A DNA stretch of 64,000 bases from WTGA01 sp965231865 (GTDB taxonomy: Bacteria; Pseudomonadota; Gammaproteobacteria; Arenicellales; Poriferihabitantaceae), in the NCBI GenBank assembly GCA_965231865.1, contig CBDDOJ010000001.1, forward strand, positions 434,001 to 498,000, written 5' to 3'. The notes beneath the pieces were generated by a model that saw nothing but the letters and a program-made list of their open reading frames with translations, was not told where the DNA came from and did not search any database. Positions 15,863 to 23,628 of this stretch are shown here, piece after piece (position 1 is the stretch's first letter; each line of letters opens with the position of its first letter). Both the position numbers and the translations under genes were made by a program.

Positions 15863-17518
15863 ATGAATGGTGCTGACCTAATCGCTGAAATACTGAAAAA
15901 GGAAGGCGTGGAATTCATCCCTGCATTTCCACACTCCGATATTCTGGACAGTGCAGCCAGAATCGGGATTCGACCGATCATCGTTCGCCAGGAACGTCAG
16001 GCCCTGCATATCGCCGATGGCTACTCCCGGATGAACGCAGGACGGAAGATTGGCTGCACCACCGTCCAATACGGCCCGGGATCCGAAAATGCCATGGGTG
16101 CGGTGGCCCAGTGCCACGCAGACAACGTTCCCGTTCTGCATCTGCCCGGGGGCTATCCCAGAGACGAAGCCCGGGTTGCGCCCAATTTCCTGGCATCCCG
16201 AAACATGCAGCATATCAACAAGTGGTGCGAAACGGTTCCGCACGCCGGACGCATCCCCCAGATGATGCAGAATGCATTTGCGATTCTGAGAAACGGCAGG
16301 CCCGGCCCGGTGACGCTGGAAGTCCCCATAGACATTTTCACCGGGGAAGTGGAGAGCAAACTGGCCGATGCCTACCAAGTCCAGTCCCGCTCGACCCCGG
16401 TGGCCGATATCAGCCAGATCAGCGAACTGGCCGGACTCCTGTTGAAGGCAAGCCATCCCCTGATTATTGCCGGCCAGGGGATTCTCTATGCCCAGGCATC
16501 GGAAGAACTGGTGCACCTTGCCGAACTCGCCAACATACCCGTCGCATCGACATTAAACGGGAAAAGTGCTTTCCCTGAAAATCATCCCCTTTCATTGGGC
16601 TGCGCCGGAGGCGCACGGCCGGACCCGGTGAATCACTTCCTCGACAAGGCTGATCTCATTATCGGCCTGGGTACCAGCTTTACCAGATCGGACTATATCA
16701 CCCCGTTTCCGACCAGGGGAAAAACACTGGTCCAGCTGACCAATTATGAAGGCGATCTCTCCAAGGACTACCCGGTGGAACTGGGTATTCTCGGCGATGC
16801 AAAACCGACTCTGGCGGCCCTGGCCCGTATTCTTTCTTCCCATGCGGACAAACTGCGGAACCGCCGGCAGGAAATCACGTCGGAAGTAAGGGAGAAAAAA
16901 GCCCGGTTCATTGAACAATGGCTTCCTTTACTGTCCTCGGATGAAGAACCCATCAACCCGTATCGGGTAATCCGGGATCTTATGCATACCGTGGACCGCA
17001 GTAAAACCGTCATCACGCATGACGCCGGGTCCCCCCGGGACCAGTTGACCCCCTTTTGGGAATCCATTGTCCCGCATGGGTACATCGGTTGGGGCAAAAC
17101 CACCCAGCTGGGGATGGGCCTGGGACTGGTCCAGGGTGCGAAACTGGCGAAACCGGACTGGTCCTGCTTAAACATCATGGGAGACGCTGCCATTGGAATG
17201 GTGGGGATGGACCTGGAAACCGGGGTGCGGTGCGGTATTCCGACATTGACCATCGTATTCAAAAACAGCGTGATGGGCGGGTATACCCACTACCATCCGG
17301 TAGCCACGGAAAAATACGATATCCATCAACTGGGCGGGGACTATGCCAGCCTTGCCATGGCTCTGGGGGCCTATGGAGAACGTGTGGAAAAAGTGGTGGA
17401 AATCATTCCTGCGATCAAACGGGGCCTGAACGAAAATGCCCGGGGGCGACCCGCTCTTATCGAGGTGATCACCAAAGAAGAACCCCGGATGGCGAAAAAC
17501 CTGCCCGACCTGTCCTGA
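15863..17518 (+). CDS. Thiamine-diphosphate-dependent enzyme, acetolactate-synthase superfamily
   Basis: A 551-residue three-domain TPP enzyme. The N-terminal pyrimidine-binding domain has the catalytic glutamate at about 44 (VRQERQALHIADGYSRM), the central domain includes LIIAGQGILYAQASEEL, and the C-terminal domain has the diphosphate motif starting GDAAIGMVGMDLETGVRC and ending in FKNS. Length fits acetolactate synthase, benzoylformate decarboxylase, oxalyl-CoA decarboxylase and 2-hydroxyacyl-CoA lyase alike. No regulatory small subunit is adjacent and no valine pathway genes are near, so acetolactate synthesis is unlikely. Position between a PhyH dioxygenase and a 2-hydroxyacid oxidase favours a 2-hydroxyacyl or 2-oxoacid substrate (inference). 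Confidence 0.85.
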   Translation: MNGADLIAEILKKEGVEFIPAFPHSDILDSAARIGIRPIIVRQERQALHIADGYSRMNAGRKIGCTTVQYGPGSENAMGAVAQCHADNVPVLHLPGGYPRDEARVAPNFLASRNMQHINKWCETVPHAGRIPQMMQNAFAILRNGRPGPVTLEVPIDIFTGEVESKLADAYQVQSRSTPVADISQISELAGLLLKASHPLIIAGQGILYAQASEELVHLAELANIPVASTLNGKSAFPENHPLSLGCAGGARPDPVNHFLDKADLIIGLGTSFTRSDYITPFPTRGKTLVQLTNYEGDLSKDYPVELGILGDAKPTLAALARILSSHADKLRNRRQEITSEVREKKARFIEQWLPLLSSDEEPINPYRVIRDLMHTVDRSKTVITHDAGSPRDQLTPFWESIVPHGYIGWGKTTQLGMGLGLVQGAKLAKPDWSCLNIMGDAAIGMVGMDLETGVRCGIPTLTIVFKNSVMGGYTHYHPVATEKYDIHQLGGDYASLAMALGAYGERVEKVVEIIPAIKRGLNENARGRPALIEVITKEEPRMAKNLPDLS

Positions 17519-17536
17519 CCGCCGGCACTTCGGGGC

Positions 17537-18688
17537 GTGAACATTGAACAAAAATACCCCAGCATCCGGGATATGCGCAAGGCGGCCCGGAAACGAATTC
17601 CCCGATTCGCATATGACTACCTGTCCGGTGGAATTGGGCTGCATGGCGCCCTGCAGAACAATCGGGATGCCCTGGACAACGTCATCATTGTTCCGAGGTA
17701 CCTGGTTGACAATGCCGACCACCCCCAGACCCGCTGCACATTGCTCGGCAAGTCCTATGACTTTCCGTTTGGCGTCGCCCCGATTGGTCTGGGTGGCATT
17801 ATCTGGCCCCGGGCCGCCCAACACCTGGCCTCGGCAGCGCACTCCCACAACATCCCGTTCTGCCTGAGCGGTTTTGCCACGGCCTCCATGGAAGAAATCG
17901 CAGGCATCGCGGGAGAAAATGCCTGGTATCAGCATTACATGTGTGCAGACGAAAAGCTGAACGAAATCCTGCTCCAGCGCGCCCTGGAGTGCGGATATGA
18001 AAACCTGGTCATCACCGTGGACATCCCAACCGTTACCCGGCGGGATCATGATATCCGTAACGGTTTGTCTGTGCCCCCCCGATTTAATCTGCGCACCCTG
18101 TGCGATGTCGCCCGCCGGCCCCGGTGGGCAATGGAAACCTTCCTGTCGGGCGTTCCCCGGTTTCAGAATTACATGGAATTTTTCCCGAAAAACGCGAATC
18201 TGGAGAAAATTGGCCTGTTTATCCAGGAAGTGATCGAGGGACATGTCTCCCTGGAGCGACTGAAACGTGTCCGCGACCAATGGCCCCACAATCTGATTGT
18301 CAAGGGGGTTCTGGACCCCGATGATGCCAGTGATTGCGTCAGGGTCGGAGTCGATGCCATGGTCGTTTCCAATCACGGCGGCCGGCAGCTGGATGCTGCG
18401 CCCTCGGCGATTGACTGTCTGCCCGCCATTCGGGGTACGGTTGGCCCTGATTTTCCCCTGATTGCAGACGGTGGAGTATTGACCGGCCTGGATATTGTCC
18501 GTTATCTCGGCAAGGGTGCTGATTTCGTTTTTGCAGGCCGGGCATTCATGTATGCGGTGGGTGCGATGGGCAAACCCGGTGCGGCCCATGTCATGAATGT
18601 CCTGTCTGAAGAATACCGCTGTACCATGGCCCAGGTCGGCTGTGGGAAGATTGCTGACCTGCCCGCTTTTCTGGAACCGGGATCCTGA
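17537..18688 (+). CDS. FMN-dependent alpha-hydroxy-acid oxidase/dehydrogenase
   Basis: A 383-residue TIM-barrel flavoenzyme of the glycolate oxidase/L-lactate dehydrogenase/mandelate dehydrogenase family. It carries PRFAYDYLSGGIG near the N terminus, FPFGVAPIGLGG, the VKGVLDPDDA strand with its lysine, and the catalytic signature VSNHGGRQLD, followed by IADGGVLTG and FVFAGRAFMYAV for FMN phosphate binding. The start is a GTG 18 bases after the TPP-enzyme stop. It would oxidise an (S)-2-hydroxy acid to a 2-oxo acid, the kind of substrate the preceding TPP enzyme could cleave or decarboxylate. The exact acid cannot be told. Confidence 0.9.
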   Translation: MNIEQKYPSIRDMRKAARKRIPRFAYDYLSGGIGLHGALQNNRDALDNVIIVPRYLVDNADHPQTRCTLLGKSYDFPFGVAPIGLGGIIWPRAAQHLASAAHSHNIPFCLSGFATASMEEIAGIAGENAWYQHYMCADEKLNEILLQRALECGYENLVITVDIPTVTRRDHDIRNGLSVPPRFNLRTLCDVARRPRWAMETFLSGVPRFQNYMEFFPKNANLEKIGLFIQEVIEGHVSLERLKRVRDQWPHNLIVKGVLDPDDASDCVRVGVDAMVVSNHGGRQLDAAPSAIDCLPAIRGTVGPDFPLIADGGVLTGLDIVRYLGKGADFVFAGRAFMYAVGAMGKPGAAHVMNVLSEEYRCTMAQVGCGKIADLPAFLEPGS

Positions 18689-19274
18689 TGGACCGACCCT
18701 CTTCCCCTTGCGGGCCAATGGGGTGATCCGGCGATGCCTGGGAACATGCAGCGAATCCTGAAAACCTGAAAGTAAACAGGCCTCCCACCCAACCGGTCCT
18801 CGGAAACCCGCTGCATTCAGGCATTATTCCGAATACAGAATAACAGGCACACTCTTGATCATTTCCCAAATCAATGGTGGATATGCCACAGGGCGGCCAT
18901 GCAGGGAAATTCCCGGAAATTTTCAATCGCCGGGCATCGGCAAACGAACATCTGGACTGGTCAACTGCACCCAGGGGAAAACCAGCCTTGCAGTCCCGGG
19001 ATGGATGGTCTGTTCAGGGGGGCGGCAACTCCCCGCCCAAGGTGCAGGGACCCTTGTGCAGATACCGGGAATTTGGCAGAACCAGCGGTACCCATCAAAA
19101 AAGGCTGTGCCGATCTTACCTCGAACACAGCCTTCTCAAAACAACCGGATCCCAACCAGCCGGTACCCTCATGGCGTTCCGCGTGCCTATTGGCTGTCAG
19201 CGAAATTCCCAGGCAGGCCGATCCAATTCAGGCAACTGTCCTCACTGCAGACAAATGGGTACCCGCCGGAAAAA
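18689..19274. other. Intergenic region without a convincing gene
   Basis: About 590 bases between two convergent units. Open frames of 60-170 codons occur on both strands, but none has a recognisable domain, a good ribosome site or amino-acid composition like the neighbours. No clear terminator hairpin was found. Confidence 0.6.
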
Positions 19275-19724
19275 TTACCGGACCACGGTGACGGAACATC
19301 CCGCATGACGGGCTACCCGGGCAGAATTGGGCCCGAGCAGAAAATCCGACAGTGAGGGGCGATGGGCACCCATGACAATGTGCTGAATATCCAGGTCATT
19401 GGCCGCTTCAACGATTTCCTTGTATACCGTTCCATGTTCCACAACCACACCCGCCTGCAATTCCTTGGGAATTTGTTGAATGGCGATTTCCTCCAGCTTC
19501 TTCGCTGCATCATCTTTCCAGTCCTTCAACGGGTATTCGATGGAACCTTCCATTTCACCGCGAATGGCATAACGCTGGTCAATGCCTGGACGAATGCCAC
19601 CGATTACCGTCATCAGGTAGATTTTAGTCCCTTCAACACCGGTTGCCATGTCCACGGTTTTCTTGATGACACCTTCCCAGGATGGCTCATCGTCGAGGTC
19701 AATGGTTGCTAAATAGTTGGTCAT
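19275..19724 (-). CDS. Universal stress protein, UspA family
   Basis: A 149-residue single-domain Usp protein. The N-terminal NYLATIDLDDEPSWEGVIKK strand, DLDIQHIVMGAHRPSLSDFLLGPNSARVARHAGCSVTVVR at the C terminus and the G-x2-H-x-(9)-G-[ST/N] nucleotide-loop pattern (GAHRPSLSDFLLGPN) mark the ATP-binding Usp type. It has a good AGGAG ribosome site and begins 24 bases after the composite binding-protein gene, as the third gene of an operon with a BCCT transporter. Usp domains accompany several osmolyte transporters and may sense ATP or redox state; a regulatory role for this transport system is inferred. Confidence 0.9.
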   Translation of the reverse strand: MTNYLATIDLDDEPSWEGVIKKTVDMATGVEGTKIYLMTVIGGIRPGIDQRYAIRGEMEGSIEYPLKDWKDDAAKKLEEIAIQQIPKELQAGVVVEHGTVYKEIVEAANDLDIQHIVMGAHRPSLSDFLLGPNSARVARHAGCSVTVVR

Positions 19725-19748
19725 TTTTTATTTCTCCTAATTAACGGT

Positions 19749-21650
19749 TCACGTTTTGCTGTCGTCAGGCATTGTAAAATCACGTGGGCTTGGCAACGTA
19801 ATCAGATAGAGAATCCAGATCGTAAATCCAATCATCAGTATATTGATGATGGATACATCCAAGCTGAACGGTAATGATTTATCTGCCACTTCGATTGTGG
19901 GTATCAGGGACTGATGTACCGGGATTGCAGGGTCGATCCCCTCTCCGGAATCCAGCGCCGCCTGAATTGCCTGCACTGCATCCGCGCTCACCGGCAAGGC
20001 TGAACTGCCACCGGTACCCGCTGTGCCAGGTCCAACCTCGCCTGCGGCCTGGATGGTTTCAACCGGCCCGGCCAGAACGAACTGGGTACTGACGCTGGTA
20101 ATGGGTTTGAATTGCTGGGAGTAGGTTCGTGCCGCAATGTTCGCAGGTCGAATAAAACTGAAGCTTGCCGTATGCCCCTCTTCTGACCACTCCCCCAGAT
20201 CAACCAGTTTAAATGGTGCATTCTTAAGAGCAGTACCCACCGCACGGTCACCCTGGGCAGCCATGATAAATACGCCGTCATACTGGCCGCCGGCAAGACT
20301 CTCCAGCTGTGTCGAAATATCATCCGCAGAATTCGTGACTTCAATCCCGCCGGACAGTCCGAGAGAATCCAGCATCATGTTGAGCACAATGGCAGAACCC
20401 GAACCTTCTTCACCGGTGACTATTTTCTTCATCTCCGTGATGGAACTGGCACCCCCTGCGTTATTGGTAATCAAGTGACCGGCCTTGTGACCGAGTACTG
20501 CAAAGGCTTCCGCCCCGGACTTGGCAACCGGCCCACTGTCACCCAGTGAATAAAATGATTCCGCTCCCACGATGGCAACCCGGGCACTGCCATCCTGCAG
20601 GGATTCAAGCGGCGCCGCGGAATTTACAATTTCGAGGTCCTTGCCCAAAAAGCCGGCTCTGATCGCCCGAAGTGCTTTTGCGGTACTGCTGGTTCGCCCG
20701 ACACTCGGGTCAGCGGCCACGATTATCGTTTCGGCACCGCTGCCTGCAGCCCCTTCGGGCAGCAGCCCTTTTTCGACCAGAAATGCAGTGGCAACCGAGG
20801 CGGCACTCTGCGCGTCCAGATCAACCGCCTTGTTCATCGCCTGCATATCCGCCGCGCTGATCACGCCTGCGAGCTTTTCAAACACGCCGGAAAGAGCGGG
20901 AATCTTTGCCAGGGCATCCGACCTGACAAGCGGGGCGGCTTCGTAGACAGGGAAAAACTTCAGGTTGTCTTCAAGCACAACCAGCCCGTACTCTGCGATC
21001 TGTCCATCTGTCATGAACAATTCGCCGACATCGGCGGTTCCTTCAAGCAATGACGAAACGATCTGGTCCTTACCTTCCGTAGTCGTTGAAAAAACATTCA
21101 CGCTACTGTCATTGATCCCATATCGCCGGTTCATCTGCTGAAGACCGTCCGACGCGCGATCAACGAAATCATCGTCGACGGAATAGGTGACCGGATTGGC
21201 CAGTTTGGCAAGGTCTTCAAGCGTGCTGACCCCCAGTTCGGCGGCCCTTTCCGCCGTCATCACCATCGCATAGTCATTGGAAAACCCGAATTTCCCGGCC
21301 ATCTCCAGACCCAGAGGCTTGAACAGTTCCTGTATGGTTGCAGTGGAGGCCTCTCCATCGCTGGTGGGCGCCTGGCCCAGATGGGACAAACTGGTGCCGT
21401 TGTATTCCGGATAGACATCCAGGGCATCCTGTTTGACCCCCTCCATCACCCTGCGCGTGGGTCCAAACGGAAGGCTCCTTTGTACCTCGATGCCTTCGTT
21501 TTCAGCCAACTGGGCGATCATCTCAGCAAGAATCAGGCTCTCGGAGAATGGCTTCGCACCCACTCTCAGGGTCCCCTTGTCTTCTGCACAACCAATGAGT
21601 GCGGCTGACAAACAGGCTACGAGCAAATATTTTGTAATTTTAGTAATCAT
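19749..21650 (-). CDS. Composite lipoprotein: OpuAC-type osmolyte-binding domain plus TAXI-like domain plus C-terminal membrane helix
   Basis: A 633-residue protein. The first 21 residues are a lipoprotein signal with lipobox LIGC (Cys21). Residues about 27-300 are a glycine-betaine/choline-type binding domain (GTLRVGAKPFSESLILAEM, LDVYPEYNGTSLSHL). Residues about 310-540 form a second periplasmic-binding-like domain (IIVAADPSVGRTSSTAKALRAI, VAIVGAESFYSLG) that I read as similar to TAXI-type TRAP receptors. A low-complexity linker leads to a transmembrane helix at about 600-620 (IINILMIGFTIWILYLIT) and a short tail. The start at 21650 has an AGGAGG site and begins 10 bases after the BCCT stop. 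ABC permease and ATPase partners are absent, so it probably serves the BCCT carrier. Confidence 0.8.
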   Translation of the reverse strand: MITKITKYLLVACLSAALIGCAEDKGTLRVGAKPFSESLILAEMIAQLAENEGIEVQRSLPFGPTRRVMEGVKQDALDVYPEYNGTSLSHLGQAPTSDGEASTATIQELFKPLGLEMAGKFGFSNDYAMVMTAERAAELGVSTLEDLAKLANPVTYSVDDDFVDRASDGLQQMNRRYGINDSSVNVFSTTTEGKDQIVSSLLEGTADVGELFMTDGQIAEYGLVVLEDNLKFFPVYEAAPLVRSDALAKIPALSGVFEKLAGVISAADMQAMNKAVDLDAQSAASVATAFLVEKGLLPEGAAGSGAETIIVAADPSVGRTSSTAKALRAIRAGFLGKDLEIVNSAAPLESLQDGSARVAIVGAESFYSLGDSGPVAKSGAEAFAVLGHKAGHLITNNAGGASSITEMKKIVTGEEGSGSAIVLNMMLDSLGLSGGIEVTNSADDISTQLESLAGGQYDGVFIMAAQGDRAVGTALKNAPFKLVDLGEWSEEGHTASFSFIRPANIAARTYSQQFKPITSVSTQFVLAGPVETIQAAGEVGPGTAGTGGSSALPVSADAVQAIQAALDSGEGIDPAIPVHQSLIPTIEVADKSLPFSLDVSIINILMIGFTIWILYLITLPSPRDFTMPDDSKT

Positions 21651-21660
21651 GACTGGCCTC

Positions 21661-23214
21661 CTATGCTGCAGACTTGTCTGGTGCACTCTCGCTGCCTATT
21701 GGCCGCACCGTGGTATGGGATTCCTTCAGGAACGGGTCCTCACGAACCACCCTGAAAAATGCGACGAGTTGCATAATGATGATAAAGACAAACGGGACGG
21801 CCCCTGTGATTGCCATGGCTCTCGCCACAAAAACACTTTCCGTAATCAGCGTGGCAACGGTAATTCCTGCAATGATCAGCCCCCAGGTGATTTTGAGCTT
21901 GGTGACCGGGTTCAAGTTGCCATTGCTGGTCATCATGCTGATAACAAATGTACCGGAATCCGCGCTCGTTACGAGGAAAATGAAAATCAGGCACACTGCG
22001 AGGAAATTGAGAACCGCGGCACCGGGGAAATACTCAAAGAAAGCAAAAAGTGCTGCAGAGACATCGGAAAATACCTGGTCTGCGATACCACCCGCACCAA
22101 ACAGTTCAATGTGAATGGCGGCACCGCCAAATGCGGCAAACCACAGCATGGACACAATGGTCGGTACACCGACCACGAAGATCACAAATTCACGTATGGT
22201 CCGCCCTCGACTTATCCGGGCAATGAATATTCCTACAAATGGTCCCCACGCCAGCCACCAGATCATATAGGTCAGCGTCCAGCCGTGAAACCAGTTCCAG
22301 GACCCCGCGGGCGTGTAGGCATAGGTTTTGAACGACAGTGGGATTAGCTGGATCAGATAATCACCAATGGCATATACAAATGATTGAAACAGATAGGCCG
22401 TCGGCCCGCCAAAAAGAACGACCAGCAGTATCAGCACTGCGGTCAGCATGTTGATATTGCTCAAAATCTTGATGCCCTTGTCGACACCGGTACAGGCAGA
22501 GAGCAGGAAACAGACGGTCATCACCGCAACAATGATCATGCTCATGGTCACGCTGTTTTCCGTACCAAAGACCGCATTCATGCCTGACCGTACCATGAGT
22601 GTTCCCATGGCCAGCGATCCGGCAAGGCCAAAGATAACCGCTATGACGGCCAGGATGTCTGCCGTATTCCCCATGTTATTGAGTGTGGCTCTGCCAAATA
22701 TATTTTTAAATCCGACCTTTATGGGTGTGGAAATCATGGAAGGCAGGTCAAGGCGAAACGTAAAATAAGCGATGACCAGTCCACAACAACCATAAATCGC
22801 CCAAGCATGCAGGCCCCAGTGCAAATTGGTCAGTACCATTGCGTTGCGCGCGGTGATTGCCGTGCCTGGTTCGCCAACCGGCGGCGTCACAAAATGATAG
22901 ATGGGTTCAGCAACCCCCCAGAAAAGCAGCCCGGACCCCATGCCTGCTGCAAAGAGCATGGCAACCCAGGAGGCGGTACTGAATTCCGGTTCCTCATCAT
23001 CCTTACCCAGTTTTATATTTCCATATTTCGAAAATGCCATGACGGCCATGATCACGAGGAAGGCTGTACTGAGTAGCAGCACAAACCAGTCCAGTGCAGT
23101 TAGGGAATAATTTACCAGTCCCTGTGCGGCACCTGTCATGGAATCCGGGGAAACAACCCCCCAGATCGCAATGGCAGCACACAGTACCAGTGAGACAATC
23201 ATTACAGTGTTCAT
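21661..23214 (-). CDS. BCCT-family betaine/choline/carnitine transporter
   Basis: A 517-residue secondary transporter with about 12 membrane helices. Family signatures are MLFAAGMGSGLLFWGVAEPIYHF in helix 3 region and the tryptophan-rich GWTLTYMIWWLAWGPFVGIFIARISRGRTIREF in helix 8. It couples uptake of betaine-like quaternary amines to Na+ or H+. There is no long charged C-terminal tail of the osmosensing BetP type; the tail is about 25 residues. The gene leads an operon with the composite binding protein and a Usp protein. An AT-rich inverted repeat lies about 100 bases upstream. Substrate may be glycine betaine, choline, carnitine or dimethylsulfoniopropionate. Confidence 0.93.
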   Translation of the reverse strand: MNTVMIVSLVLCAAIAIWGVVSPDSMTGAAQGLVNYSLTALDWFVLLLSTAFLVIMAVMAFSKYGNIKLGKDDEEPEFSTASWVAMLFAAGMGSGLLFWGVAEPIYHFVTPPVGEPGTAITARNAMVLTNLHWGLHAWAIYGCCGLVIAYFTFRLDLPSMISTPIKVGFKNIFGRATLNNMGNTADILAVIAVIFGLAGSLAMGTLMVRSGMNAVFGTENSVTMSMIIVAVMTVCFLLSACTGVDKGIKILSNINMLTAVLILLVVLFGGPTAYLFQSFVYAIGDYLIQLIPLSFKTYAYTPAGSWNWFHGWTLTYMIWWLAWGPFVGIFIARISRGRTIREFVIFVVGVPTIVSMLWFAAFGGAAIHIELFGAGGIADQVFSDVSAALFAFFEYFPGAAVLNFLAVCLIFIFLVTSADSGTFVISMMTSNGNLNPVTKLKITWGLIIAGITVATLITESVFVARAMAITGAVPFVFIIIMQLVAFFRVVREDPFLKESHTTVRPIGSESAPDKSAA

Positions 23215-23316
23215 AGTCGATTCTCCAAGGCTAAATCAATATTGGGTCTACGCAAGACCGGAATATAATTATGATTGTATCAATTTGGTCCAATCAGCCG
23301 AGATTATCAAGAAATA

Positions 23317-23342
23317 AATAATTATGATAAGCATAAATTATT
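23317..23342. promoter_or_regulatory. AT-rich inverted repeat upstream of the BCCT operon, possible operator
   Basis: AATAATTATG and CATAAATTATT form near-complementary arms (one extra base) around the 5-base centre ATAAG. The site lies about 100 bases before the BCCT start, in an AT-rich stretch that stands out from the surrounding DNA. Regulator unknown. Confidence 0.4.
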
Positions 23343-23468
23343 TTTATGAATATAGGTTCATCCGATGAGCGTAATCCAGATAAATCTATACTGGATGATA
23401 CCAGAAGACAGGCTGAAAATTCCGGCGACCGCCGCTGGAAAATCGCTCCTTTCCGTGGTATTTACGGG

Positions 23469-23474
23469 TATAAT
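23469..23474 (+). promoter_or_regulatory. -10 box of the tRNA-Lys promoter
   Basis: A perfect TATAAT ends 18 bases before the tRNA. The following bases (TTCCCGATCC) give a GC-containing discriminator. No good -35 match occurs at 16-18 bases spacing, so only the -10 is annotated. Confidence 0.6.
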
Positions 23475-23492
23475 TTCCCGATCCACCCGGAT

Positions 23493-23568
<76 letters not shown>

Positions 23569-23628
23569 CTTCATTCGCTGAAAAATATGCCTTAAATCAC
23601 CTTGTATTCTGCCTCGCCCGGTTCCCCG

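Noticed and set aside
15863..17518. Acetolactate synthase for valine/isoleucine synthesis
   Set aside because: No small regulatory subunit or ilv genes nearby, and the neighbours point to 2-hydroxy-acid chemistry.
18855..19355. 166-codon open frame between the hydroxyacid oxidase and the Usp gene
   Set aside because: No domain, no ribosome site, atypical composition, and it runs into the Usp gene on the other strand.
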